DNA of 64,000 bases. It comes from Prorocentrum cordatum (lineage: Eukaryota > Sar > Dinophyceae > Prorocentrales > Prorocentraceae). Numbering within the stretch: the stretch's first letter is position 1; each line of letters opens with the position of its first letter. A program made the position numbers and the translations under genes. Under the pieces are notes generated by a model that worked only from the letters and a program-made list of their open reading frames with translations, was not told the origin of the DNA and searched no databases. Below are positions 52,330 to 63,965 of this stretch, one piece after another. The stretch spans positions 1,148,676 to 1,212,675 of the forward strand of contig CAUYUJ010001336.1 in assembly GCA_963575745.1 (NCBI GenBank), written 5' to 3'.

Positions 52330-53180
52330 TCCAAAACGGCCTCGGCGAGGAAGTCAACATCATTGGTTTTACTATGGTTTTGGCCCCATGTGGGCCTCTT
52401 GAGGGGGCGACGCTAATTGAGGAACCCCCCTTATTTGATCGATCTCCGAGATGGCCCCACGAGCGCTCCAAAGGCTCCCAGGGGTGCCCCAGTTCCCCAA
52501 GAGGGCCCAAAGAGGTGGCCAGGAGGCCCCAAGAGGCCCGCGAGAGGCCCCCAAGATGCCCCCAAGAGGCTCCCAAGAGACCCCCAGGAGGCCCCACGAG
52601 GCCCCCCTGAGGCACCCAAGACGCTCCAAGAGGCCTCGGCGAGAAGCCAAACTCATTGATTCAACTCGGGTTTTGGCCACATTCTGGCCGCCTGGGGGGG
52701 GGGGGCACTGCTTAAGATGACTTGAAGAGCGCCTGGGAAAGCCCAAGATGACCTCCAAGATGGCTCAAAATATCCCTAGATGCCGCAAGATGGCTCCTAT
52801 GATGCTCCAAAAGGCCCCAAGACCGCTCCGAGACGGCTCCAAGTGGCCAGAGAGCTCCCCCAGGAGGCCCCGAAGAGGCCAACATCCTTCCGAAACCTTA
52901 GAGCAATCAATGTGCGGCTTTCTCGCCTTTTCACTTCCGATGGCCATCGGAGGCCTCAAGGTGGCTCAAGATGGCCCAAGAGGGCTCCAAGAGCGTTCCC
53001 CAGGCTCCCAAGAGCGCTTCGACAGGGCCCCAAGAGGCGCCCAGGAGGCCCAGGAGGGCCCAACAGGCGCCCAAGAGGCCCCCCATGAGGCCCCAAGAAA
53101 CTCTCCGAGGCACCTAGGACGCTCTAACAAGCGTCCGGGACCGCCAAAAGGCCCCGAATACGCTCCAGAGACCTCCACTC
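52330..53180 (+). repeat. GGCCCAAGAGG-type degenerate repeat, three header-led units
   Basis: Headers at about 52,345-52,430 (AACATCATTGGTTTTACTATGG), 52,645-52,710 (AACTCATTGATTCAACTCGGG) and 52,880-52,945 (AACATCCTTCCGAAACC), each followed by 200 bp or so of CCAAGAGGCCCC units. Spacing about 235-300 bp. Confidence 0.75.
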
Positions 53181-53239
53181 GGGGACGCTTCCTGTGTGCT
53201 GCCCACTTCCCTGATCGCAGCAATTCCTCTGGGCATCGT

Positions 53240-54775
53240 TTCTGAGTGTCAAAAACTTACATACGATATAACCCCGTCATCCAACCTAAACGTAAATTCA
53301 TACCATCCGGGACTGGCTGGTGTCGCCCCTCCTCAACCTTTGCAGAACATGCTATGCGCGCGCGTTCGTCTATCAAAATCAGAAGGTTCAGCAATCCGTT
53401 AGAACAAATGGGGCAACATTGGCACGCGCGCGTCGTCGCGCGCGCATACCGCCATGTTCCGAAAACCGCTGGTTTCGTAGAAATTGTACATTCGAGTGTC
53501 CCGAAGACATATCCGAACATATGGCTTCGCAACACAATTGTTCAAACAAACTGCACTCGCGCACTTGCGCGTTCTTCTGGCAGCTCGAGGCTGTTCAGCA
53601 TGTTCATAAAATCGCTCGAACGCCCTTGCGCGGGTGTTGTATGGGACGGGGTGCGCACGCACGCGTCGTCGCGCGCGCATGCCCAAACCCTTGAAACACC
53701 AACCGTTTCGGATAGTTGTTTTGAATCGGCATTCGCGGCAACATGAAACACATGGTTTCGCAACGCGGGTGTTTGTAAACATATTTGCGCCCGCACTCTT
53801 GCGTTGTCTTTATAGAAAATATCACATGATATGTTCAACGATTGCATGCCATGCAACCAAATAAGCCTTTCGCGCGCGCATGCCGACATCGCTCACATGC
53901 GCTTTGCGCGCGTGCTGTCGCAAGAACCCCTTGCAACAAATTGGGCGAAGCGCATACGCGCGTACCGACGCGCGCGCATGCCGAAATCCTCCAACAACCT
54001 GAACTGTCGCAGGGATTTCAAAAAGGTTGCCCCGAAAACAAATAAAAACGCACAGTTTTGCAACGTCAATGTTCAAACAAGTCTTGCGTTCGCGGTCTTG
54101 CGGATTCTCAAGAAAACCATTGGTTCCCCAGCATGTTCATCAAATTCTGCCAAGCGGGCCTCTCGCGCCCCATGTCGAAGTCAATCGAACACCCTTGCGC
54201 GCGTGCTGGGGGGGTGTGGCACGACCCGTGTCACAGAAAACCACTCGCGCGTCGACCGCGCGCATGCCGAACTTATTCAAAAACCTTCATCGCCAGCGCG
54301 AAGACATCGTCATCGTTATCGGCAGGCGTGGTCAACATCGGCGCCGTCATTGGCGTTGCCGTCGTCATCGCCACCGTCGTTACCATCATCGCTACTCTCA
54401 GAAATGCGTCTACCGTTGACGGCGTCGCCATGGTACCACGCCCGCCTCACCGACTTGCACTGAAAAGCCCGCCGGGAAGTGCCCAGCGGTCAGCGCCACC
54501 GCGGCCGCGTCGGTCGCGCCAAACTAGCTGGACGCTGTGCGCGCGAGCATGCGCGGGCTAGCGCGGCCGCATAGATGCACAAACCATCGCCAAGCACTCA
54601 GCGCAATCGCCGCCGCATGGGTATTGCAAACCAAATTGCGGGTGGATGGGTGGGACGTTTGCAAGGGCACGGAATGCGTCAGGCTATTTGGAAAAATAAA
54701 TTGCAACACGTAGTTTTCACCACATAGATTGCACCACATATCACTACTGCACCACATAGATTACTCTAACAAAAT
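53240..54775 (+). repeat. Composite repeat copy F3 (C-D-B-A)
   Basis: C units with cores near 53,430, 53,660 and 53,960, D at 54,280-54,455, B at 54,475-54,680 and A at 54,695-54,775. The hydrophobic D frame is present at 54,322-54,447, but its upstream half is one frame off, so this copy has a frameshift inside D. Confidence 0.8.
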
Positions 54776-55157
54776 ATTCGGGGTCCACGCTGGCGAACAT
54801 ATCATCATTACCATTTTCACGAACTAATGTCTAACACTTGAAGTGTGTGATGTCCTTGATATTTGGGCCTCCAGAGGCCTTCGTGTTACGGGTGGAGGCC
54901 GTCCTGGCCAGTCCGTGGCCGAGGGGCCCATGTATGGGCCTAGGACCAGGAAGACCCTGTGCCTTCACATCCGTTCACAATCGATCCCCCGGACCCCGCC
55001 CGTGGCCCACGGCCAGCTGCGCCCAGCTGTGGCCAGCTCTCCGAGCTGCGCCCCGCCGTGGCCACGAGGACCCCCCAGCATGCCTGCCAAGAAGCACACA
55101 GACCAACGGATACTGCAAGTCCCAGAACTCCGACGGCGACATGACAACAAAACTGAA
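54776..55157. other. No gene seen
   Basis: Unique-looking sequence between repeat F3 and the 160-bp dispersed repeat. Nothing recognised. Confidence 0.4.
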
Positions 55158-55318
55158 GGGGCCCTGGGACGCACAAATAAATACACACAAATAAAACGAT
55201 TCCCAATATTTTCCCATATCTTCTGGGTTTTTGTCTTCCCCCCCACTTCCCATATTTTCCTATATTTTCTAAGGAACCGACGATTCATTGTGTCTGTGTG
55301 TTTTCCCCCCCCTGAAAA
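55158..55318 (+). repeat. Dispersed 160-bp repeat, copy 2
   Basis: Partner of 27,838-28,000, same orientation, 27.3 kb away. Shares CACAAATAAA, ATATTTTCCCATAT, TTTTTGTCTTCCCC, ACGATT-ATTGTGTCTGTGTG. Confidence 0.8.
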
Positions 55319-56180
55319 ACAAGGCCCCAAAAACTCGCGAAAACCCGTGCCTGGGTGCCAGCTGTGCATCCCGGATATCGCTCCCCCGGAGGCCGCACAT
55401 CGTACCACACCCCTGCCCCGACCGTTGGCCAAGACGCCTCTGGAGGTCTGGGGGTCCTCGCTCGAAGATGTGCCTGGCCACGACCTGCGCGGACGGACAG
55501 CCGGAGCCCTCCAAGCATCGGCCAAGCGCCGCCCGTGGCAAGCCCCGACGCCCGCCTGGCCAAGAGCCAGCAGCGAAGGGTCGCCAGGGAACCGCTGCGA
55601 ATTCGGGCGAGAGGCCTGGGAGGACCCGAGAATCGATGATCGAGCTGTTCTTGTTCAGCGCATCCTTCTGCTCTTGCTCAACCCGCCGCCCCTCTCACAC
55701 CTGACCTGGCACCCAGTTCCCTCCCGGAACCCGCTCGGACCAGAACTTCGAGGTGGATCCAGCCGTGGCGACAAGCACCTCACCAGAGCCCCCCCAAATC
55801 CCACAAAACGTCATAATGATACCCCTTTTCTCTCCTCTTCCTTCTCTGGCTCCTCCTTTCTCCACTCTGTCATGTTCCCCTCTTCCTCCTCCTCATTATA
55901 CTCCTCCTCCTCCTCCTCTTCCTCCTCCTCCTGTCATTCGGTAACATCCAATTCCTGCTCCCTCTACTCCTTCTTGTCATCGTTTCCTCTCCTCCGACTC
56001 ATTCAGTGGAGGCCTCTCAGTTGAGGTTCAAATGGACGGGATTGCAAGATAATGCCGCATCGCCAACGCATCGCGATGCACTGGCGAGCAGTACAACTGA
56101 TGCGATACGACATGACCCTCCAACATGGCCCTATTGGTTGAAAGGTTCGGGGCCAATTCCCTCCCCTCCCTGTCATGCTC
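55319..56180. other. No gene seen
   Basis: GC-rich to 55,750, then pyrimidine-rich (55,830-56,000). A GCATCGCC...GCGATGC phrase near 56,058-56,085 resembles one at 37.28 kb. Confidence 0.4.
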
Positions 56181-56236
56181 GCCTCCTCCTCCTCCTCCTC
56201 CTCCTCCTCCTCCTCCTCCTCCTCCTCCTCCTCCCG
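56181..56236 (+). repeat. (CTC)n array
   Basis: About 17 CTC/CCT units. Confidence 0.95.
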
Positions 56237-56519
56237 TCAGCCTGATCTCGACGTTGCAGATGTACAAGGCTATAGTTCCCTGTTCTGTCGAGGCTGAAAT
56301 GTGTGTGCGCATACTGTGGGACAGCTGCATGTTTCAGGCTGCTTGATCTGTAAGACAAGTCTCGGCGGACCATGCCTCAAGGGGAACGGCAAAACCAACT
56401 CTAAACAAAGTGTTCAAACGGCTTCCATTCGCCGTGCGTATCAGCGCCTCGACCTCCTCAGTGCTGTGCCGTCGTCAGCTGGCCCCAGGCTCGAGGCAAG
56501 GAGTGCTGTGGGTCTGTGG

Positions 56520-56785
56520 TGATTGCGATCTGCAGGCACTTGCGATGTGTGGTGAAGCCAGCGTCACGGTCCCACAGTCTCCCTCAGAGTGGCCGACCGG
56601 TGCAGCACTCGCTTGTGGTTAATGCCCGATCCTCTTTCCGATTTTAGTTTGACCTGCTACGATCTCCAGGCTCTAGGCACCTGCGTTTTGTAGCGGAGCC
56701 CCTGCAACGGTCTCGGGGCCTTCCCCAGCTGGGCCGATCTGGTCTGAACTCGCTCGTGGCTGATGTCTGATCCTGGAATGGCTTG
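56520..56785 (+). repeat. Possible diverged tandem duplication (about 140 bp)
   Basis: Two segments share GCGATCT-CAGGC, GGTCTC or GGTCCC, and CTCGCTTGTGGTTAATGCC-like endings (near 56,607 and 56,750). The surrounding 56,240-57,200 has no supported gene. Confidence 0.4.
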
Positions 56786-57204
56786 CGGGCATGCGTCCTG
56801 CGGCTCGTCGGGTAACCCCTGCACGAGGTTCGGCAGCCCTCCCAGCAGGAACCTCCACAGAAGAGCACACAACTGCACAACTAAAAGCCGTCGTCGATCC
56901 ATCAAATCCAAATTCGCGCGGAACTCCGGAAATTTGTTTATGCCATTGTTTGGTCCTGGACTCCCTACTCCAAGGCTCCCGTTTGGCAGGTCTCTGTTCG
57001 GTGGCCCTCCATACCCACCGACACCTGCGCGCTCGCGGCCCACGAGTCTGGCGTTGCATTCTTCCCGCTTGGCGGGGGCTGCGGTGTTTTTGAGCGCAGC
57101 GACGCTCCCCCTGGGTGGCATCCCCATACCTCAGCTGCACCGTCGGCAGCTGCCCACTGATATTAATTCCTCCTGCCTCTCCTCTTCATCCTTTTCTTTC
57201 GCCT

Positions 57205-57590
57205 GCTTTTCCTCCTCCTCCTCGTCCAGCTCCTCTTCCTCCTCCTCCTCCTCCTCCTCCTCCTCCAACACCTGATTCTCTCCTCCTCCTCCTCCTCCTC
57301 CTCCTCCTCCTCTTCCTCCTCCTCCTCCTCCTCCTCCTCCTCCTCCTCCTCCTCCTCCTCCTCCTCCTCCCTATCTCCCCATTTCCCCATATCCCCTTTT
57401 CCCCATTTCCCCATCTCCCCATCTCCCCATTTCCCAATTTCCCCATCTCCCCATTTCTCCACCTCCTCCTCGTCTTCCTCCTCCTCCCCGGCCTGCTGCT
57501 CGTCCTCCTCCTCGTCCTCCTCCTTCTCCTCTACCTCCTCCTCCTCCTCCTCCTCCTTCTTCTTCCTCCTCCACTTTTTTTTCAACACCC
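57205..57590 (+). repeat. (CCT)n array with CCCCATTT minisatellite
   Basis: CTC arrays at 57,210-57,265, 57,283-57,372 and 57,455-57,570, interrupted by about nine CCCCATTT/CCCCATCT units at 57,376-57,452. Confidence 0.95.
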
Positions 57591-57959
57591 CCCGACACGT
57601 GTCGGTACGGCTGGCCAGGCAGTTCGTCGGACACTTCCTCGCCATTCATGAAGATCGAAATTATAGTTTGCAACCGTTTCACTGATGGTGGACGGGTCGT
57701 TTGCAAAATGTGGTTCCCGCCATAGCTTCGCGCGCACCCGTGTTCGAAATCTAGACACGTGTCGCAGATCAAGGGCGAGGCGTTTTCACAAACTGTAGCT
57801 CTTGCTTTACCACCGCGCACATGCCCCACTCGCGCAACGTGCCCCGCGCTCCCTCTGCGAGGTGCCAACTCTGGGTCGCGGCGGAGACCTCAGCCTCGAA
57901 GGTGCTCGAAGCAGGCGTCGGTTGTCGCCAGCCCCCCCCCCCGGAGTCACGGACCCAGC

Positions 57960-58217
57960 CCAACGCATGACGCATCTTGTGTGGGACTTCGCCCCCGGCT
58001 CTCCGAAGCCGACATCGCTCCAGATGGCCAGTTCTGGCTCGCTTTCCGTGGAGGTGAATATCGAGCCTTGCTCCACTGTGCCAGCGAAGTGCCGAGGGAC
58101 CTTGCGGCACAACGCAAGGGTCCATGATGCATGGTGGTTTGTCGCGGATGCTATCACGCTGGCCCAAGGCGACAGATCTAGCCTGGCCCTCGTTGACAAC
58201 CAACTGAAATTCCCAGC
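57960..58217 (+). pseudogene. Possible upstream part of the LINE fragment
   Basis: A plus frame with T-H-L-V-W-D-F-A-P and E-V-N-I-E-P-C-S-T-V-P phrases precedes the LINE tail but is not in its frame, and ends at 58,227. The remaining 57,590-57,960 shows no gene. It may be the decayed palm/thumb of the same element. Confidence 0.25.
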
Positions 58218-58826
58218 GTGCGTTTAGGAGGCGCGAAGCTCCGGTCGCAGACGTCAAGAGATGCCATCTGGATGGCTAAGCTTCCCATGTTCTACGCCGC
58301 CCAGAAGATGTCCACAGAGGCATCCTGGAGATTGAACGCGCTGCTCCGGACGGGCCGCTTCTACTCCACCAAGGACATGGTCCGCCTTTACAAATGCCAC
58401 GTACTTTCTTTCATCGAAGGTGCTACCAACGCGATCTTCCACGCCACAGACGCGGTCCTGAAGATGATTGACGACATCCAGACTGAATTCCTTAACCATG
58501 TGCCTCTGACAGACGAGGTCTGCGAATTCAACTTGGCTCCCATGAAAATGAGACGTGACATTTCTATTATCGGCCTTCTATTTAAGATTTCTTCCGGCAA
58601 TGCTCCTCCTGCTCTCTCCTCCTTGTCCCCCCTGGCTTCTGGGACTCTCGAACGGCGCGGATTCGCCGCAAACCGGCGCTTCCACGCCAGAGCTTTGAGA
58701 GACCCCATTGAGCCAGGCCATCATGCGATTCTCCAACGATCGATTTTCGGCATGGCTTGTGTTTTTAATCACCTTCCGCAGCGAGTGGTTGACTGCCGGT
58801 CTGTGAAGGCATTCCAGAGCTGCTAA
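58218..58826 (+). pseudogene. 3' fragment of a non-LTR (LINE) retrotransposon ORF
   Basis: A 202-residue frame matching the region after the reverse-transcriptase palm in LINE-type elements of dinoflagellates: W-R-L-N-A-L-L-R-T-G-R-F-Y-S near residue 40, D-M-V-R-L-Y-K-C-H-V-L-S-F-I-E near 53-67, H-A-T-D-A-V-L-K-M-I-D near 75-85, E-F-N-L-A-P-M-K-M-R-R-D-I near 103-115 and R-S-I-F-G-M-A-C-V-F-N-H-L-P near 173-186. It ends at a normal-looking stop, so the 3' end of the ORF is present while the catalytic domain and endonuclease are missing: typical 5' truncation of a LINE. No poly-A tail is seen. The family assignment is from remembered motif order, not alignment. Confidence 0.7.
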
Positions 58827-58912
58827 ACAAGGAAGCTTAGCAGCGAACTGGGGCGAATCGATCCGAATGTTCGTTCGCGGAGAAAAATGCAGCCCACTGG
58901 CTTAAGAAGCGG

Positions 58913-60001
58913 TCAATGGAACGCACGTCGTTTCACGCATGTGCTCTGGTGGGCAATGAAATCGCAATCTCTATGCCATCGCATGAAATGGGCTGCGACG
59001 TGCCCAGCTCCACCGCAATAGGCATTGCCCGCGCACCCCCCAAGCAATCCAAAATTGCCACGCATCTGCCCAGCAAGACACATCAACAATAAGTCGTCCG
59101 CGTAGCAGCACGTGGCCCCCGTCGCGACCCCCCTTGCCCTGCTCGAAAAGACTCCCTCTTGCTCGTCGCCCGCAAGGCGGAGCGCAGTTTTGAAAGTCGC
59201 CCAAAGCCCCGACAGCGAGGCGCACGTCTCAGTCCATATACAGCGCGGCGGATAGCCCAGAGGGCACCGGGCGGCATGGCGCCCGATGTCCCCCGCGCGC
59301 GCGGCGGCCCCGCCACGGCCAACGTCTCCTCGGGGAGCGGGGCGTGCGCGAAAGCTCCTTTTCACGTCGAACTTCGCCGCTCCCCGCCGTCGCAATCTTG
59401 GCCGCGTTGCCGCGCGCAGCACTAGCCCCGCTCCTGATTCAGAGGCGCATGACTGCTCGGCCGGGCCCTTCACCGCGAAGTCCTCGCAACGCAGCCGCAG
59501 CACTTGCGCGCGCTGACTGGCGCGATGGACGCGCGGCCGCCGCCGGGGTCGCCGCAGATGCAGCGCAGCGCCAAAGCGGTGGCAACTGTTCGAGTCATGT
59601 CTCTGCGCCTCGCCGTCGCCGCCAGCGCTGCGTTGCCCGCGCGGCGCTCCCAGATGCCCGTGGGGTGGGACATTGCGCGCGCAAGGCCCCCGTAAAATCC
59701 CGGCTGGCCGGCCCTGCGCCCGCGGGCCAAGCGCAGCGCGAAATCCGGCGGCATCTCGCGCCGACCAGGAACATTTACGCGGCCAGGGCCCCCTGTGCGC
59801 CAGGATTGCGGAGGCGTGGGTGGGCCGACGATTCGGCGCAGCCTGGCGGCCTGCGCGCCGCGCGGGATGCCGGGGCCTTCCCGGGCGGCCGGGGCTGACC
59901 TGCCCGGCGCGCTCGCGGCTATCAGGCCCTGCAGCGCGGCCCCCATCTACTCCTCGATCAATTGTGGCACCCCGCGCCACTTCTCTGTCGGCGACCCCCA
60001 C
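58913..60001 (-). pseudogene. Possible reverse-transcriptase remnant
   Basis: A 362-residue minus frame with C-C-Y-A-D-D-L-L-L-M near residues 298-307 (about 59,080-59,112), the catalytic YADD box of many non-LTR reverse transcriptases, preceded by F-S-S-R-A-R-G-V-A-T-G. The rest is Arg/Ala/Pro-rich and mostly looks out of frame. Upstream, 60,180-59,950 minus reads F-N-L-A-D-G-G-A-T-S-R and W-R-G-V-P-Q-L-I-E-E, which is protein-like. The composition is very GC-rich, so a chance YADD cannot be excluded. Confidence 0.35.
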
Positions 60002-61500
60002 GGGGCCAATGCAGCGTTCTCTCCATCTGGGCGGCGGCGGACGCGCGATCGCGGAATCCTTCTCGGCGCCAGCGCCGCCTCGCGCGAGGTCGCGCCTCCG
60101 TCGGCCAAATTGAACACCTCGGCCCAGGTGGCAGAGTCGTTGCCCGGGCTCTTGCGCTGCAGCCAGACGTTGGGCCCGACGTCTACGCCGACCGCTCTCA
60201 GAGGCAGCTCGGCTGCAGCGGCGGGCGCCGCTGGCGCGCGGCGAGTCTTCGCGCGGGCCTCGCCGCGCTCGCCGCCCGCGTCTTCGGCGGGCCCCGCCCC
60301 CCCCCCCCCCGGGCCGCTTCCCGCCCGACCCAGCGGTCTCGCCCGCGGCCGTGCTCTAGCCCTTCGCGACAGCCTCTTCCTTCTTCTTCCTGCTCTCGCC
60401 CCGGCGCCGTTCCCGCCCCCCGCCCGCGCCTCCGCCGGGCCAGACGCAATCGCGACTGGTGCGTCCTGTGCCCCCGCGCAGTGCGCAGCATTGGATAGCG
60501 CTTTTGTCTCCCCTCGTCTTAGGCAGGGGGGCCTCGCCGGGCGAACCGGCGGCCGGCGCGCCGGGGCTGAGAATGCGAAACTGTCCTCGCCGATCAAGCG
60601 GGCCGCAGGAGTAGCCGCGGCAGTCGGGCCCGCGGCCCCTGCCCCTCGCGCCCCCGAAGCCCGGCCCTTTTCAGCCGACTTCTCTGCCCTTTTCCCTGGC
60701 GCGCTGCGTCTGGGCGAGGAGGCGCCGATGGACTCTGCCCCGCGCAGAACCAAAACTGCGAGCTCATCTTCTGCAGAGCCGCTTCTGCTCGATCTTCAGG
60801 CGTTGGCCGAAGACTGCAAAGCCGTCCTGCTCGAAAGCGCCAGCGCGGATCGAGCGCGCCCCGCAATGGGGAATTCCCCGCGACGGCGCATGCGCGCCCA
60901 TCGGCGACGATCGCTGACTTCTGAACCACCGCCTCAGCTCTTTCCGCGCTGCTTGGGGCTGCGCGCGGGGATTCGGGCAGGGCGGGGCCTCGCGGATGGC
61001 GTCGCGCTCCTCCGGCCCCCCCCGCTGCGCCCAAATAAACAAATGGAACGGCGCCCACGGCGCGGCGGTGTCGGGCCCAACGCCCCCTCTTGCGTCGCTG
61101 CGCCCTCCAGCTTAGACGGCGCTGCCGCGCGAATGCAGGTGCAGCCCCACGTTCTCGAACCTCTGCGGCGCCCTGATCCTCCGCGGCGCGCGCCCCCCGC
61201 CGCTTTGACAACGAAGTTCCATTGATGGGGCATCGCTGGCCGGGTGGTTTTGAAGGTCGTGTCCATGACGGGCCCCCACAACTGTGGCCGCTTAGCCCTG
61301 TCTGCTGGAGACCCGTACTCCATGGCAATGTTCCCATGGCTTGAAAGAACTCGCCGCTGCCCTCCTGTTCCGCCCAATCCCGCTGCTCGCCCGCGTGCCG
61401 CCGGCTACCCTTCTCCTCAATGGAGGCCGTGCGCGCGGTGAGCAGTTTCTTGATGTCTCTCCTGTCAACTGCCCAAACTGCACGTTCACATTGAGCGTTG
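60002..61500. other. GC-rich region, possibly 5' part of the minus remnant
   Basis: Long overlapping frames on both strands caused by high GC. Scattered protein-like minus stretches (for example M-D-T-T-F-K-T-T-R-P-A-M-P-H-Q-W near 61,200-61,270) hint at decayed coding sequence, but no domain is recognised. Confidence 0.3.
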
Positions 61501-63610
61501 CTGAGACTGCGCTCAAATTTGGTGAGACGCGGTGGAAATGATCAAACAACCGCTGTCTTCTCGTTCGCCTTCCGCTTATCCAGCAGAGACACGTGGATCG
61601 CCTGCTTTGTCTGCATGTGTGTAGTCATCACGTCCTTGCTCTTTGACAAATTATCCGCACGATTGGCCGCTGAAGCGGATGGGGGTTTGCTCATGACCTC
61701 TGCGACGGCCGCTTGCTCCGCAACCTCTGATGCGCCGAGCGAACTCGGAGCCTTCGCTGTCCTGGCACCGTGGCCCGGCGAAAGATGATGACCTTGCGCG
61801 GGAAAGGGTGGAGCTGAATTCATGCTGGTCTCTGGCCTACACAACGATGCGCTCGTGGCCAGCGGCGGCCGCCCGACTGTTCCGTGGGAGCGAACTGCAA
61901 TTGCCCGTGAAGAAATATCCCCTGTGGCTCATGTTCGGCTTGTGGCACGCAACTCAGAAACCTCGTTTTTCTTTTTCCTTGTGGGCCAGCCTTCGTGGCT
62001 GGAAATCCAAATGGATGGAGGATTTCCGGGGAGATCTCGGAACGGTGGATAAGGCCTTTGCCGTCGATTTTTCTGCTAGTGACTGTAGTGGTTGTGGCGG
62101 TGGTAGCGTTGCTGGCGGCGCTGGTTCTGCTAAAAGCCTTATCGGCAGCCTCCGTGGCTCGACCGGATCCACCGTACGTCCGCGGCCATGCAAGTCAACT
62201 CCTCGTGCGCCTGCGTCTGCGTCGGTCATTGCAGGCAGGCCGTGCTGCGGACCCCAAGAATATGATGACACACCCCAGGCAGAGACAGCTCTGGTGATAC
62301 CTACTACAAATCTCTTGACGAAAGCTGCTGCTCCCTGCCCCATCATCGCAATCGATTGCCCACGGCGAGCACGACGGCACTGGCGACGCCTTGCGCGGTC
62401 ACCGCTGTCTACCTTCAAAAACAAATCGGCGTTCCAATCGTGTGGAACATCTCTGTCACTGCGAATATGTGTTGAAACTGTTTTGAAGGGCGATAGACCC
62501 GGTCGACCATTGCTCGCGGAAAGCGTATTCGCTGACCACCTCGGCTCTCAGCCAACCGTGGTGGCCTGACAAGAAGCATGCTGAACACACATACAGGTCA
62601 CGCGCGGCCATCTGGCACACCTCGCGATCGAGCATCGTTGTGTCAGGCCTTCGATCTGCAACCCCCAAGCGCGCGCGAACAATTTCCCCAATGCTTGGTG
62701 ACACCATCCTTGTAGCCAGAGTTGTGGTACGGTTTGATATTGTTGGACGCCCTTGGCCTCGTGCTGGGCCGTAAGGGGCGAAAGTGGCCGAAGGACCTCC
62801 CACACCCCCTTGGTAGCTTGTGGCCACTGGCCATGAACTCGAGACGAACAAGACTATGCTGTGGGATGATAACAAGACGCAGGAAACGTGGAAAGCCGTT
62901 TTGCCCCGTGCGCCCGGCAATGTTTGAACCCAGTGGTTACGGAAACCCCTGCCCCCGCAGCCTGCTCTCAGTCAGTACCCAAGAGAACGTAGCACATGGC
63001 ACCTGTAATGCCTCAAGCATTGATTACAGGATGTGATAAGACGATTCCCCGCCCAAGCTTGCGCTGGCTGAGCTCCTCTTTTGCCGCGCCAGCAGAATCG
63101 TTCCCTTCGGGAGCCCGTCCACAGCAGAAACGCGCTGATCTTCACGCTGATAACCATGGAGTGATAATAGCTAAACTGTAAGATCCGCGCTTTTCCGTAC
63201 AATATACGAATGTAAATGTAACTACATGTGACTTCTATACTTTAGAAGTGCAGTTCGGACGTGGATGCCAACAGCGCTGATGCTCTGCCACTCCCTGCTG
63301 CTACTTTGCCCGTGCTGCTCTCTCCCTCCCCATGCTGCCTGTCCTGTCGCCCCCTATCGACGCCCTCGGGCGCACGAGTGGAACAGCTGGCCATCGGCCC
63401 CCTGGGGTGCACGACCGCCAACAATGGCAGCACAGTCGGGTCGAAAGCGGTGCAGGCCAAATCGAGTCATTCTGCTTTCTTTCCAGAACTGGCCACGCAG
63501 CATGATCCGTCTGGGTCGTTCCCGCCGCTGCTGCGCGGCCCGCGGAACTTTCCCTTTGCCAAAACGTCGGGAGCGAGGCCGCGCGCGAGAGCCTTCCGTT
63601 CGCTACGTGG
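61501..63610. other. No supported gene
   Basis: Two weak hints only. A minus frame at 61,844-61,542 is hydrophilic and protein-like (K-S-K-D-V-M-T-T-H-M-Q-T-K-Q). A plus frame at 61,995-62,297 holds one hydrophobic stretch of about 25 residues (near 62,065-62,140). Neither has a recognisable family. Confidence 0.3.
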
Positions 63611-63619
63611 TAACGAGTT

Positions 63620-63725
63620 CGACTAAGGGAGGGTGCAGCTAAGGGAGGGTGGGCTAATTGCTAAGGGGCCCTAAGGGAGCTAATGGAATAATCAGTTTGT
63701 GCAGCTAAGGGAGGGTGGGAATAGG
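63620..63725 (+). repeat. CTAAGGGAGGGTG minisatellite
   Basis: CTAAGGGAGGGTG or close variants occur at about 63,624, 63,639 and 63,705, with CTAAGGGGCCCTAAGGGAGC between. Confidence 0.8.
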
Positions 63726-63767
63726 CGGGGCCCTCTGACTCGCTCGACCTGGCCAACTGGAGCCCCT

Positions 63768-63965
63768 CGTCCTCCTCCTCCTCCTCCTCATCCTCCTCCC
63801 CCCCCCTCCAGGCACGTACACTTCTCGTCCGAAGTACACCTCCGCCCGTGTTCCGCCATAGCCTCCTCCCTTCCCCTCCCGACTCCTCCTCCTCCTCCTC
63901 CTCCTCCTCCTCCTCCTCCTCCTCCTCCTCCTCCTCCTCCTTCTCCCCGTCCTTCTCCTTCTCCT
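63768..63965 (+). repeat. (CCT)n arrays
   Basis: CTC/TCC arrays at 63,768-63,800 and 63,884-63,965, separated by about 85 bp of unique sequence. Confidence 0.9.

Noticed and set aside
51634-52615. Poly-Gly/Ala/Pro/Arg frames
   Set aside because: Artefact of the GGC array. A Gly-rich structural protein would need flanking non-repeat coding sequence, which is absent.
59795-61225. 476-codon plus frame
   Set aside because: High-GC open frame with Ala/Pro/Arg composition and no recognisable domain; stops are rare in all frames here.
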